Origin: Clavibacter sp. VKM Ac-2873
Lineage (GTDB): Bacteria; Actinomycetota; Actinomycetes; Actinomycetales; Microbacteriaceae
Assembly (NCBI RefSeq): GCF_015351075.1
Contig: NZ_JADKRS010000004.1
Coordinates: 285,061-349,060, forward strand
Direction of reading: 5' to 3'
Length of the DNA: 64,000 nt
A program made the translations under genes and the position numbers. A model generated the notes under the pieces. That model saw only the letters and a list, made by a program, of their open reading frames with translations. It was not told the origin of the DNA and did no database searches. Of this stretch, positions 9,374 to 17,508 are shown piece after piece; position 1 is the stretch's first letter, and every line of letters begins with the position of its first letter.

Positions 9374-9904
9374 TCAGTCCGCGACGGTGATCGCGGTGCC
9401 GACGAGCTGTGCGCGCCCGATCACGTGCGGGAGCATCAGGAAGCCCAGGATCGCCGGTGTCGCGCCCTCCGGGATGTCCAGCGACTCCACGTCGAGCGCG
9501 GTGACGGTGAAGAAGTAACGGTGCGTGCCGTGGCCCGCGGGCGGCGTCGCCCCGTAGAACCGGGTCTCGCGCGCGTCGTTGTGCAGCGTCACCGAGCCGG
9601 CCGGCAGGAGACCCGCCTCCGGATCGCCCGCACCGGCGGGCAGCGAGGTGGTGGACGCCGGGATCCCGCGCACCGCCCAGTGCCAGAACCCGCTGCCGGT
9701 CGGCGCGTCGGGGTCGTAGGCGGTGAGGACGTAGCTGCGGGTCGCGGCCGGCGCGCCCGTCCAGGTGAGGGTGGGGGAGCGGTCCTCGCCGCCCTGGCTC
9801 GCGCCGCGCGCGAACCCGGGCAGCGGTGCCCCGTCGGCGAAGTCGGGGCTGGTGAGGTGGAAGGGGGCGGCATCCGGCAGGCGGTGCAGCGGGTCGTTGG
9901 GCAC
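9374..9904 (-). CDS. YbhB/YbcL-family (PEBP / Raf-kinase-inhibitor-like) protein
   Basis: 176 residues with the phosphatidylethanolamine-binding fold. Seen: SPTLTWTGAPAATRSYVLTAYDPDAPTGSG, then FWHWAVRGIPAST (the conserved D-P-D-A-P and G-x-x-H-W ligand-pocket motifs), YFGATPPAGHGTHRYFFTV and the C-terminal RAQLVGT helix. The role of bacterial members is unknown. GTG 9904 was chosen because GAGAGGA lies 8 nt upstream and homologues begin near PNDPLHRLPDAAPF; the longer frame to 9979 adds 25 unlikely residues. It is divergent from the aldo/keto reductase gene across a 409-bp gap. Confidence 0.8.
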   Translation of the reverse strand: MPNDPLHRLPDAAPFHLTSPDFADGAPLPGFARGASQGGEDRSPTLTWTGAPAATRSYVLTAYDPDAPTGSGFWHWAVRGIPASTTSLPAGAGDPEAGLLPAGSVTLHNDARETRFYGATPPAGHGTHRYFFTVTALDVESLDIPEGATPAILGFLMLPHVIGRAQLVGTAITVAD

Positions 9905-10073
9905 GGGGGTTCCTCTCGGTGGTGCTGACCGCCCCAGCCTCGCACGATGGCTCGTGATGCGGCCGGAATCGTCCGCCATGCGCCTCGGGGAAGTCCGCCG
10001 GACGGCGCATGCGGCCGCGTGGGCCCGGGCAGGGCCCCCGAAGAGGGGCTGGGTCTCGATGCGGGCACCTCGT

Positions 10074-10079
10074 TAGCGT
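10074..10079 (+). promoter_or_regulatory. Candidate -10 (TAGCGT) inside the 409-bp divergent gap
   Basis: TAGCGT matches the TANNNT pattern used throughout this window. It would start RNA near 10086, 228 nt before the likely reductase start, so it may drive a separate small RNA or a long structured leader. Confidence 0.35.
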
Positions 10080-10085
10080 GGAGGT

Positions 10086-10225
10086 CGCGGGCAGGTCCAT
10101 GTGACCGCCCGCCTCCGGGGGACGCATCGGGGGATGCTGACCGCCGAGGGGTGCCGGGGTCGGGGGATCCACGGCACCCCTTCCGGCGCCGATGCCGACT
10201 CGCCACCGGCCTTCCGCGAGTCGGC
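10086..10225 (+). ncRNA. Two strong hairpins: candidate small RNA or structured leader
   Basis: Between the PEBP-like gene and the reductase (9905-10313) no convincing gene is present. The + strand shows GGGGTGCCG (10148-10156) pairing perfectly with CGGCACCCC (10172-10180), followed by TTCC, and GCCGACTCG (10194-10202) pairing with CGAGTCGGC (10217-10225). With the TAGCGT hexamer at 10074 this could be a transcript of about 100-140 nt ending at a hairpin. This is inference from structure only. Confidence 0.25.
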
Positions 10226-10300
10226 ACGAGGCCGATGTCCCGGGGGCGAACGACGGTGCGCGCATTTCCTTGGTACGCAAACCTTTCGCCTGCTGGACGG

Positions 10301-10306
10301 TACTCT
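10301..10306 (+). promoter_or_regulatory. -10 (TACTCT) for a leaderless aldo/keto reductase mRNA
   Basis: TACTCT ends 7 nt before GTG 10314, the spacing seen for other probable leaderless genes here. Confidence 0.5.
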
Positions 10307-10313
10307 GAGGGGT

Positions 10314-11456
10314 GTGACGACGTCCCCTCCCTCCGCCTCCGACGTCGCGCCCGGTTCGCCGCCGCGGCCCCGTCGCGGGGGATCGCTCCTCTCGCGTCGC
10401 GCGCGACCGGTCGACACGGCGACCCCGACCGGATCCCTCGTCGAGACCGCCGTCCAGGCGGCCGGCACCCTCGTCCTCGAGGCCGCGTCGACGTCCGCAC
10501 CCGGCCTGCGCACCGGCGGGAGCATCCCGCAGCCCGCCCGCCGACGGGCCATCGGCGACACCGATCTCCGTGTGTTCCCGCTCGCGCTCGGCGGCAACGT
10601 CTTCGGCTGGACAGCGGGCCCGGAGGACACCGCCGCGATCCTCGACCGGTACCAGGAGGCGGGCGGCAACTTCATCGACACCGCCGACTCCTACGCGAGC
10701 GGCCGCAGCGAGCACATGATCGGCTCGTGGATGCGGGAGCGCCGCAACCGCGACTCGATGGTCGTCGCCACCAAGATCGGCAAGAGCGAGGACTTCCCCG
10801 GGCTCGGCGCGTCCCGCATCGAGCGCGCCGTGGACGCCAGCCTCTCGCGGCTCGGCACCGACTTCATCGACCTCCTCTACTTCCACTGGGACGACCTCGA
10901 CGTGCCGCTCGAGGAGAGCCTCGCCGCCGCGGGTCGCCTCATCGCGTCGGGCAAGGTCCGGCATCTCGCGGCGTCGAACTACGCCGCCGAGCGGCTGCTG
11001 CACGCGCGGATCATGGGCGGGCTGTACGACGCACCACGTTTCGTCGCGCTGCAGACGCACTACAACCTCGTCAACCGCGCGCCCTTCGAGTCGGAGTACC
11101 TCGACGTCGTCCGCGGTCAACAGCTCGCGGTGATGCCCTACTTCGCTCTCGCGAACGGGTTCCTGACGGGCAAGTACCGCACCCGCGACTCCGTGCGGGA
11201 GGGCGCCCGCGGTGCCCGTGCCGCCAGGTACCTGACCCGTCGGGGCCTCCGCGTGCTCACCGCCCTCGACGAGATCGCCGACCACCACTCGACGAGCGTC
11301 GCCACGATCGCCCTGGCGTGGCTCCTCGCCAAGCCCGGGATCGTCGCACCCGTCGCGAGCGCGAGCCGACCGGAGCAGATCCACGATCTGGTCCAAGCGG
11401 CACATGTGCAGCTCTCGCGCCACGACGTCGCCCGGCTCGACCGCGCGTCCGAGTAG
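10314..11456 (+). CDS. Aldo/keto reductase with N-terminal extension
   Basis: 380 residues; NADPH-dependent reductase of carbonyl substrates. The barrel begins near residue 78 with RAIGDTDLRVFPLALGGNVFGW. The catalytic tetrad is visible: Asp and Tyr in FIDTADSYASG, Lys in VVATKIGKS and His in LLYFHWDDLD. The C-terminal cofactor region APVASASRPEQIHDL is present. About 75 Pro/Arg/Ser/Thr-rich residues before the barrel are unusual and may be disordered. GTG 10314 was preferred because it follows a -10 hexamer at leaderless spacing; the frame stays open upstream to 10101 but that stretch is not protein-like. Substrate unknown. Confidence 0.82.
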   Translation: MTTSPPSASDVAPGSPPRPRRGGSLLSRRARPVDTATPTGSLVETAVQAAGTLVLEAASTSAPGLRTGGSIPQPARRRAIGDTDLRVFPLALGGNVFGWTAGPEDTAAILDRYQEAGGNFIDTADSYASGRSEHMIGSWMRERRNRDSMVVATKIGKSEDFPGLGASRIERAVDASLSRLGTDFIDLLYFHWDDLDVPLEESLAAAGRLIASGKVRHLAASNYAAERLLHARIMGGLYDAPRFVALQTHYNLVNRAPFESEYLDVVRGQQLAVMPYFALANGFLTGKYRTRDSVREGARGARAARYLTRRGLRVLTALDEIADHHSTSVATIALAWLLAKPGIVAPVASASRPEQIHDLVQAAHVQLSRHDVARLDRASE

Positions 11457-11531
11457 TCCTCCCCAGAGCGCATCCCGGCCCGGTCCAACTCGTCATGTGG
11501 AAGGCGGGGGTCACGCGCGTGATCCGGCGGC

Positions 11532-11537
11532 TACCTT
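11532..11537 (+). promoter_or_regulatory. Candidate -10 (TACCTT) for the lipoprotein/PKD cassette
   Basis: TACCTT with a likely start near 11544 would give a leader of about 70 nt to TTG 11613. It is the only TANNNT close to the right place; no -35 is clear. Confidence 0.3.
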
Positions 11538-11612
11538 TCCTGGACCCGTGCTGCCCGGCGCTCCGGCGCCTGCTTGTCCGCGCGGGTTCCGTATGGCCCG
11601 GGGGAGACGACC

Positions 11613-12173
11613 TTGTACGAGCGACTGCGCGTTCCGATGCGACGACGAGGGGGAGTGGTGGCGCTCGCGCTGACCGTCCTCGTCACGAGCCTGCTGCTCA
11701 CTGGATGCGCCACGGCAGCGGCCCCGGCTCCCGTGCCAGCTCCGGCCCCGTCGCTGACGCAGGAGCAGCGGGACGACGAGGCGTTCCATGACGTAATTAA
11801 CCGATATATCGACCTCGACGCGAATTCCCTGACGGATGAGGACCTCGCGGCGTTGCTCACGGGGAGCGTGCTGAAAAGCGAGGAGGCGGGGCTTCTCAAG
11901 GCACGTCAGAAGGGGCAGCGGACCGACGGTCAGGAGCTGGTGTCGGGATTCGAGGTCACGGATCGCGGCATCGACCCGCAGGGAGCGCAATACATGACTG
12001 CCCAGGTCTGCCTTGACGTCAGTGGCACGAGGATCATCGACTCGAGCGGTGCAGATGTGACGCCCGATCGTGCGGTACGCCAGTCCCTGCAAGTGAAGGC
12101 TGTCAAATCTGACGATGCGCTCTGGCGTATCAGCGACATCGTGCGCAATGAGGACGTGCACGCATGCGGTTGA
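11613..12173 (+). CDS. Predicted lipoprotein of unknown function, first gene of PKD cassette
   Basis: 186 residues from TTG 11613 (GGGGGA lies about 8 nt upstream); ATG 11637 is the alternative. A signal peptide ends in lipobox LLLTGC with Cys32, so the protein should be lipid-anchored outside the membrane. A short Ala/Pro linker follows, then a domain I do not recognise: DEAFHDVINRYIDLDANSLTDEDLAALLTGS, then a beta-rich part ending WRISDIVRNEDVHACG. The fold outline resembles small NTF2-like or membrane-associated domains, but this is only a guess. Base use is lower in GC than the neighbours, with an A/T patch near 11791-11815. It overlaps the next gene by 10 nt. Confidence 0.6.
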   Translation: MYERLRVPMRRRGGVVALALTVLVTSLLLTGCATAAAPAPVPAPAPSLTQEQRDDEAFHDVINRYIDLDANSLTDEDLAALLTGSVLKSEEAGLLKARQKGQRTDGQELVSGFEVTDRGIDPQGAQYMTAQVCLDVSGTRIIDSSGADVTPDRAVRQSLQVKAVKSDDALWRISDIVRNEDVHACG

Positions 12174-13081
12174 GTCTGCTCGCGCCTCTGCTGGCTCTGA
12201 TCCTCGCCCTGTCGCCTGCTCTCGTCGCCGACGCAGAATCATCGGACGATCCCTGCAGCGTCAAATTCGACGGTGAAGGCATCTGCACGACAGGAGGCAT
12301 TCAGAGCGGGGGAGTGGCCTTGCAGGCGGACACCACCCGCGCGGGGGCTGCTTCCTCCTCCCGCGCAGGTGCTCATTCGCGGGCCGATCCCTTGCAACCC
12401 CCAGCGTCTACGGCGCCACACGTTGAGGCGCCGGTGCCGCGGGGTCGGATGGCAGCGGATATTGACGTGCCGTGCACCCCGAGCGCTCGCCTTCCAGGCG
12501 GGGGTCAGTGTTCGGATGGGCAGCATGCGTTCTTGCCGCCGGCGAAGGCGCCGGTGAAGCCGGCGGATCCGGTGCCGGTCGCAGCGGTGGTGCCGGGGGT
12601 GTCGTTGGCGGATGTGGCGCAGTTCGTGCCGCGGGATGCGGGGATCAGGTCGCAGCCGAACGGGTGGGCGATCGTGGGGGCTCCGGTGAATCTGTTCACG
12701 GATGCGGCCACGCAGGTGGTCGACGGGGTGTTGTTGGGTCGGCCGGCGCAGGTGCGGTTCGTGCCGGTGTCGTTCTCGTGGGATCACGGCGACGGGACCA
12801 CTACGACGGTGGTGGGGGCTGGTGCGTCGTGGAAGGAGTTGGGGCAGCAGGACTTCACCCAGACGGACACGAGTCACGTGTATTCGAGCGTCGGGGATCG
12901 GCAGGTGTCGCTGACGATCGCGTATTCGCCGGCCTACCGGTTCGATGGCGGTGGCTGGCTGCCGATCCCGGGCACGTTGCCGGTGCAGGTCGGGCCGGTC
13001 ACGATCCGTGTCCTGCAGGGGTCGACGGTGTTGGTGGGTGGTGCGTGCGGGGAGCGGAACGCCGGACCCGGATGCCCATGA
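12164..13081 (+). CDS. Secreted PKD-domain protein, mosaic composition
   Basis: 305 residues. A signal peptide (MRLSLLAPLLALILALSPA, cut near VADA) is followed by about 100 low-complexity residues and then a conserved C-terminal half with a PKD-like beta-sandwich: FSWDHGDGT at about residues 204-212 and HVYSSVGDRQVSLTIAYS, the W-D-x-G-D-G and H-x-Y-x-x-x-G hallmarks. Cysteines near both ends (DPCSVKFDGEGIC; GGACGERNAGPGC) may form disulfides. The C-terminal half uses many TTG leucine and NNG codons, unlike both the first half and the surrounding genes. Likely exported to the cell surface; ligand unknown. The 10-nt overlap with the lipoprotein gene suggests joint translation. Confidence 0.65.
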   Translation: MRLSLLAPLLALILALSPALVADAESSDDPCSVKFDGEGICTTGGIQSGGVALQADTTRAGAASSSRAGAHSRADPLQPPASTAPHVEAPVPRGRMAADIDVPCTPSARLPGGGQCSDGQHAFLPPAKAPVKPADPVPVAAVVPGVSLADVAQFVPRDAGIRSQPNGWAIVGAPVNLFTDAATQVVDGVLLGRPAQVRFVPVSFSWDHGDGTTTTVVGAGASWKELGQQDFTQTDTSHVYSSVGDRQVSLTIAYSPAYRFDGGGWLPIPGTLPVQVGPVTIRVLQGSTVLVGGACGERNAGPGCP

Positions 13082-13131
13082 CGTCGCTGTCCTCCGGCGT
13101 CGGCCCCCGGGTCGCCGCGGGGCCCGTGGCG

Positions 13132-13137
13132 TAGGGT
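13132..13137 (+). promoter_or_regulatory. -10 (TAGGGT) for leaderless M16 peptidase mRNA
   Basis: TAGGGT ends 7 nt before ATG 13145, so transcription should start at or next to the start codon. Confidence 0.6.
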
Positions 13138-13144
13138 GACGCTG

Positions 13145-14500
13145 ATGTCCCGCGCCGTAGAACTCCCCCTCGACCTCCCCGAGCTCACCGTGCAGTCGAC
13201 GGGCGGCGCCCGTGTCCGGCGTTCCGTCCTTCCGTCGGGCGTCCGCATCCTCAGCGAGGACGTGCCCGGCAGCCGCAGCGCCACCATCGGCATGTGGGTC
13301 GCGGTCGGCTCGCGCGACGAGCAGCCAGGCGACCTCGGATCCACCCACTTCCTCGAGCACCTCCTCTTCAAGGGCACCGCGTCGCGCACGGCGCTCGACA
13401 TCGCCGTGTCCTTCGACGCGGTCGGGGGCGAGCACAACGCCGTCACCGCCAAGGAGTACACCTGCTACTACGCCAAGGTGCAGGACCGTGACCTCGGCAT
13501 GGCGGTCGACGTGCTCGCCGACATGGTCACCTCCAGCCTCATCGACGTCGAGGAGTTCGAGACCGAGCGCGGGGTCATCCTCGAGGAGCTCGCCATGGCG
13601 GACGACGACCCGGGCGACGTCGTCAGCGAGCGCTTCTTCGAGGCCGTGCTGGGGGACCACCCGCTCGGCCGTCCCATCGGGGGCAGCCCCGCGGACATCG
13701 AGGCCGCTGAGCGCGACGCCGTCGTCGCGCACTTCCGCCGCAACTACCGCCCGCAGGACCTCGTCATCACGGCGGCGGGCTCGGTGGACCACGACGCCCT
13801 CGTCGCGCGCGTCACCGCCGGCCTCGAGCGCGCGGGCTGGGACCTGTCGGTCGCCGCGGCCCCTGTCGCGCGTCGCACCGGCGCGACCCCGCTCATCACG
13901 CGCGGCAGCGACCTCGTCGTCGTCGACCGCCCCATCGAGCAGACCAACATCCTCCTCGGCGTGCCCGGCCTCGCGGCGTCCGACGACCGTCGGCCCGCCC
14001 TCGCCATGCTCAACTCGGTGCTCGGCGGCGGGATGTCCTCGCGCCTGTTCCAGGAGGTGCGCGAGAAGCGCGGCCTCGCGTACTCCGTGTACTCGTTCGG
14101 CGCCTCCTACTCGGACGCGGGCGTGTTCGGCCTCTACGCCGGATGCACGGCCGCGAAGACCGCCCAGGTCTCGCGCCTCATGGTCGACGAGTTCCAGAAG
14201 CTGGCCGAGGAGCACGTCACGGATGAGGAGCTCGCGCGCGCGTTCGGGCAGCTCTCCGGCCAGTCGGCCCTCGCGCTCGAGGACTCGGACACGCGCATGT
14301 CGCGGCTCGGGCGCTCGGAGATCACGACCGGCGAGTACGTCGACCTCGACGAGACGCTCTCCCGTCTCTCCCGCGTCACCTCCGACGACGTCCGTGCCCT
14401 CGCGGCCGACCTGATCTCCCGACCGCTCTCGGTCGCCGCCGTGGGCACCGTCGGCGCCGACGCGTTCGCCCCGCTGCTCGAGACCCCCGCGCTCCTGTAG
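13145..14500 (+). CDS. M16-family zinc metallopeptidase (PepR/processing-peptidase-like)
   Basis: 451 residues. The inverted zinc motif HFLEH is at about residues 68-72, and a distal Glu lies in the ERGVILEELAMADDDPGD helix, as in pitrilysin/insulinase proteases. The second, inactive half is present (GLAYSVYSFGASYSDAGVFGLYAGCTAAK). Homologues sit next to pnp in mycobacteria (Rv2782c), in the same order as here. ATG 13145 was chosen over GTG 13136 because that GTG overlaps the -10 hexamer. The physiological substrate is unknown. The next gene starts 8 nt after the stop. Confidence 0.9.
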   Translation: MSRAVELPLDLPELTVQSTGGARVRRSVLPSGVRILSEDVPGSRSATIGMWVAVGSRDEQPGDLGSTHFLEHLLFKGTASRTALDIAVSFDAVGGEHNAVTAKEYTCYYAKVQDRDLGMAVDVLADMVTSSLIDVEEFETERGVILEELAMADDDPGDVVSERFFEAVLGDHPLGRPIGGSPADIEAAERDAVVAHFRRNYRPQDLVITAAGSVDHDALVARVTAGLERAGWDLSVAAAPVARRTGATPLITRGSDLVVVDRPIEQTNILLGVPGLAASDDRRPALAMLNSVLGGGMSSRLFQEVREKRGLAYSVYSFGASYSDAGVFGLYAGCTAAKTAQVSRLMVDEFQKLAEEHVTDEELARAFGQLSGQSALALEDSDTRMSRLGRSEITTGEYVDLDETLSRLSRVTSDDVRALAADLISRPLSVAAVGTVGADAFAPLLETPALL

Positions 14501-14508
14501 GAGGAACC

Positions 14509-15111
14509 GTGTCCCACTACATCTACCTCGTGCGCCACGGCGAGCAGCAGGACGCCGAGCACGGCCTCCCGGACGGGCCGCTGTCGGGCCGTGGCAAGCG
14601 CCAGGCGCACTGCATCGCCGACCGGCTGAGCGGCGTCCCGTTCACGTCGGTGCGCCACTCGCCGCTCGCGCGGGCGGAGGAGACGGCCGCGATCATGGCG
14701 GAGCGCATGCCCGCCATCGAGCCGGAGCCGTCGTCGCTCCTGTTCGACTGCATCCCGTCCGGGCCCACGCCGGACATGCCGCACGCGTTCGCGTCGTTCT
14801 TCGGCGGGATCACCGAGGAGGAGATCGACGCCGGCAGCGCCCAGATGGCCGACGCCGTGAGCGAGTTCCTGGCACCGGCGCGCGGCGACCGCCACGACCT
14901 GCTCATCACCCACAACTTCGTCATCGCCTGGTTCGTGCGGCACGTCTTCGACGCGCCCGAGTGGCGGTGGATGGGCATCAACCAGGCCAACTGCGGCCTC
15001 ACCATCATCCGCGTGCGCTCCGCGAAGCCGCCCGTGCTCGTGGTGCACAACGACCTCGGTCACCTGCCGGCCGAGCTGCGCACCGGCCTCCCGGAGCAGC
15101 AGCCGTACTAG
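14509..15111 (+). CDS. Histidine phosphatase-superfamily protein
   Basis: 200 residues. The phosphohistidine motif LVRHGEQ lies at the N-terminus, GPLSGRGKRQAHCIADRL follows, and RHSPLARAEETAAIMAERM gives the second arginine. The second histidine is in LLITHNFVIAWFVRHVF. The branch contains phosphoglycerate mutase-like phosphatases of diverse substrates; none can be assigned. GTG 14509 follows TAGGAGGAACC, a strong ribosome site overlapping the stop of the peptidase gene, so the two genes are one operon. Confidence 0.85.
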   Translation: MSHYIYLVRHGEQQDAEHGLPDGPLSGRGKRQAHCIADRLSGVPFTSVRHSPLARAEETAAIMAERMPAIEPEPSSLLFDCIPSGPTPDMPHAFASFFGGITEEEIDAGSAQMADAVSEFLAPARGDRHDLLITHNFVIAWFVRHVFDAPEWRWMGINQANCGLTIIRVRSAKPPVLVVHNDLGHLPAELRTGLPEQQPY

Positions 15112-15157
15112 AGGTCCCGCCACGTCCGTCGCCCAGCGTCTCGGCCGGGCGCGCCGG

Positions 15158-15163
15158 TACGCT
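15158..15163 (+). promoter_or_regulatory. -10 (TACGCT) for leaderless dapB mRNA
   Basis: TACGCT ends 6 nt before ATG 15170. Confidence 0.6.
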
Positions 15164-15169
15164 GGACGG

Positions 15170-16003
15170 ATGACAACCACGGTCGCCGTCGTCGGCGCAA
15201 CGGGACGCATGGGCCAGCTGATCTCGCAGATCGTCGACGCGAGCACCGAGTTCGAGCTCGTCGCGAGCCTCGACTCCAAGGACGAGCTGTCGGACATGCT
15301 CGGCGCGGACATCGCCGTCGACGTGACGCTGCCGGCGGTCAGCCAGGGCGTCGTCGAGTTCGCCGTCGCGCACGGCATGAACGTCCTCGTGGGCACGAGC
15401 GGCTGGACCGGTGAGCGCATCACCGAGCTGGAGCGGCGGATCACCGGCAACCTCGCCGTGGGCGTCGTCATCATCCCGAACTTCTCCGTCGGCAGCGTGC
15501 TCGCGACCTCCTTCGCGCAGATGGCGGCCCGGTTCTACGACTCCATCGAGATCATCGAGGCGCACGGGGCGTCCAAGATCGACTCCCCGTCGGGCACCGC
15601 GGTCCGCACGGCTGAGCTCATGTCGCAGGCGCGCGGCACCCGCGGTCCGGTGCAGGCGCCGCACACGGACCAGCGGGCGCGCGGCCAGCAGGTCGCGAGC
15701 ATCCCCGTGCACAGCCTCCGCATGCAGGGCGTCGTCGCCAAGCAGGACGTGGTGTTCGGCGGCAACGGCGAGGTGCTCACCATCAGCCACGACACGCTCG
15801 CGCCGAGCGCCTACGAGGCGGGGATCCTCCTGGCCCTCCGCGCGACCCGCACCGCGCGCGGCGTCACCGTCGGGCTCGACCGCCTCATCGACCTCGACGG
15901 CTCGCGCGATCGCGCGACGCAGGAGGCGTCGGCAGGTGCGGCATCGGGACCCGTCGACGACGGCGGGCCGAGCGGTCAGGCCGCCACCGTCACGAGCGCC
16001 TGA
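15170..16003 (+). CDS. dapB: 4-hydroxy-tetrahydrodipicolinate reductase
   Basis: 277 residues; NAD(P)H-dependent step of lysine and diaminopimelate synthesis after DapA. The nucleotide loop [11 protein letters not shown] opens the protein. The catalytic region EAHGASKIDSPSGTA carries the proton-donor His and the conserved Lys, and GNFSV is replaced by the usual IPNFSVG. FGGNGEVLTISHDT is the C-terminal signature. About 30 Ala/Gly/Ser/Asp-rich residues after LDRLIDLDG extend past the normal end. The stop overlaps the next gene (TGATG). dapA lies 2.4 kb downstream, dapF 18 kb downstream. Confidence 0.95.
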   Translation: MTTTVAVVGATGRMGQLISQIVDASTEFELVASLDSKDELSDMLGADIAVDVTLPAVSQGVVEFAVAHGMNVLVGTSGWTGERITELERRITGNLAVGVVIIPNFSVGSVLATSFAQMAARFYDSIEIIEAHGASKIDSPSGTAVRTAELMSQARGTRGPVQAPHTDQRARGQQVASIPVHSLRMQGVVAKQDVVFGGNGEVLTISHDTLAPSAYEAGILLALRATRTARGVTVGLDRLIDLDGSRDRATQEASAGAASGPVDDGGPSGQAATVTSA

Positions 16004-16452
16004 TGGGGACGCGCATCGGCGTCGCCGTCATGGCGGTGCTCATGGTGCTGTACCTGGCGCTGGCCGGCCAGATCGCCGTCCTGCTCCTGATCTCGGGCGA
16101 GCCCGTCGGCGTCGTGTTCGGGCTCGCGCTCCTGATCCTCCCGCTGGTCGGGGTGTGGGCGCTCGTGCGAGAGCTGTCCTTCGGGGTGCGCAGCGCGCGC
16201 CTGGTGCGGATCCTCGACCAGGAGGACGGCCTGCCCGTCGCCGATCTGCCGACGCGTGCGAGCGGCCGGCCGCTCCGCGACGCGGCCGACGCGGCCTTTC
16301 CCGCCTACCAGGCCGAGGTCGAGCAGGATCCCGCCAGCTGGCGCGCCTGGTTCCGCCTCGGCCTCGCCTACGACGCGAGCGGGGACCGGCGCCGGGCGCG
16401 GGGTGCGATCCGTCGGGCGATCTCGCTGCACCGCGCCGAGCCCGCCGCCTGA
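16003..16452 (+). CDS. Small membrane protein with one TPR-like repeat, function unknown
   Basis: 149 residues. Two hydrophobic helices (about residues 8-30 and 36-55) are followed by a cytosolic tail. The tail ends in DPASWRAWFRLGLAYDASGDRRRARGAIRRAISLHRAEP, which reads as a single tetratricopeptide-like unit and may bind a partner. ATG 16003 shares one base with the dapB stop, so its translation is coupled to dapB. I do not recognise a named family. The gene is convergent with the TIGR01777 gene, 30 bp away. Confidence 0.7.
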   Translation: MGTRIGVAVMAVLMVLYLALAGQIAVLLLISGEPVGVVFGLALLILPLVGVWALVRELSFGVRSARLVRILDQEDGLPVADLPTRASGRPLRDAADAAFPAYQAEVEQDPASWRAWFRLGLAYDASGDRRRARGAIRRAISLHRAEPAA

Positions 16453-16482
16453 ACGACCCTCGGGCGACTCAGCGCGCCGAGG

Positions 16483-17403
16483 TCAGCTCTTCGCGAGCAG
16501 CCGGTCGATCGCGAGCTCGACCGTGGGATCCCGGAAGGCGAACCCGTCGGCGAGCAGCTTCTCGGGCCGCGCCGGCTGGCTCGACAGCAGCAGCTCCTGC
16601 CCGGCGTCCTGCAGCGCGAGCCGGATGAGGAACTCGGGCGCCGGCACCAGGTAGGGCCGGTGCATGCGCTTCGCGAGGTGGCGCATCAGCCGGTCGGCCA
16701 TGACGGGCTCCGGACCGGTGAGGTTCACGGGTCCGGAGACGGGCGACGACAGCAGGTGGACGATGGCGGCAGCCTCGTCGCGGAGGGAGATCCACGGCCA
16801 GACCTGGCCGCCGGTGCCGAGCTTCCCGGCGAGCCCGAGGTTCGTGAGGAGGCGGAGCGGCGCGAGGGCGCCCGCCTGCGCGAGCACCAGGCCGGTGCGC
16901 AGCGTGGCGACGCGCACGTCGGCCGACGCCTGGAACGCCTCTGCCTCCCACGCCTCCACGACCTCGGCGAGGAAGCCGGCGCCACGCGGCGAGTCCTCGG
17001 TGAGGCGCGCGGCGGGGCGGTCGCCGTAGAAGCCCACGGCGGATCCGTTCAGCAGCACCCGCGGCGGGTTCGCCGCCGACGCGATCGCGCCGACGATCGT
17101 CCGCGTGGCGGAGACGCGCGACGCGCGGATCTCCTCCTGGTACGGCTTCGTCCAGGGCAGGCGGCTGATGGAGGCGCCCGAGAGGTTCACGACGGCGTCG
17201 ACGCCGTCGAGCACCGCGGGATCCAGGCGACCCTCGGCCGGCTGCCACTCGTGCTCGTCGGGCGATGACGGAGCGTGGCGCACCAGCGTCTGCACGCGAT
17301 GCCCGGCAGCGTGCAGCTGCGCCTGCAGCTCGGTGCCGATCGTGCCCCCGGCGCCGGAGATGAGGACGGTGAGCGGGGCGGGGGATGCGGTGCTGTCGGA
17401 CAT
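16483..17403 (-). CDS. TIGR01777-family NAD-dependent epimerase/dehydratase-like oxidoreductase (YfcH type)
   Basis: 306 residues. A Rossmann-fold SDR start VLISGAGGTIGTELQAQL binds NAD(P); VVNLSGASISRLPWTKPYQEEIRASRVSATRTIV, LLNGSAVGFYGDRP and GPVNLTGPEPV are the family landmarks, and the C-terminal DUF1731-like end (GQELLLSSQPARPEKLLADGFAFRDPTVELAI) is intact. The biological reaction of this family is unknown. ATG 17403 lies on the opposite strand to thyX, with about 105 bp between starts. Confidence 0.88.
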   Translation of the reverse strand: MSDSTASPAPLTVLISGAGGTIGTELQAQLHAAGHRVQTLVRHAPSSPDEHEWQPAEGRLDPAVLDGVDAVVNLSGASISRLPWTKPYQEEIRASRVSATRTIVGAIASAANPPRVLLNGSAVGFYGDRPAARLTEDSPRGAGFLAEVVEAWEAEAFQASADVRVATLRTGLVLAQAGALAPLRLLTNLGLAGKLGTGGQVWPWISLRDEAAAIVHLLSSPVSGPVNLTGPEPVMADRLMRHLAKRMHRPYLVPAPEFLIRLALQDAGQELLLSSQPARPEKLLADGFAFRDPTVELAIDRLLAKS

Positions 17404-17495
17404 GGTCGAGCCCTTCGTCGGTGCCCATCAGCCTAGGACGCGGCCCCGCACGCCGGCCGGGAGCAGGCCGGCGCGGCCACCCGACGGGCGTCGCG

Positions 17496-17501
17496 TACAG
17501 T
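17496..17501 (+). promoter_or_regulatory. -10 (TACAGT) for leaderless thyX mRNA
   Basis: TACAGT ends 7 nt before GTG 17509. Confidence 0.6.
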
Positions 17502-17508
17502 GACCGTC

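Noticed and set aside
10101..10313. Upstream extension of the aldo/keto reductase frame
   Set aside because: The frame is open but the residues are not protein-like, the stretch contains two RNA hairpins, and GTG 10314 follows a -10 hexamer at leaderless spacing.
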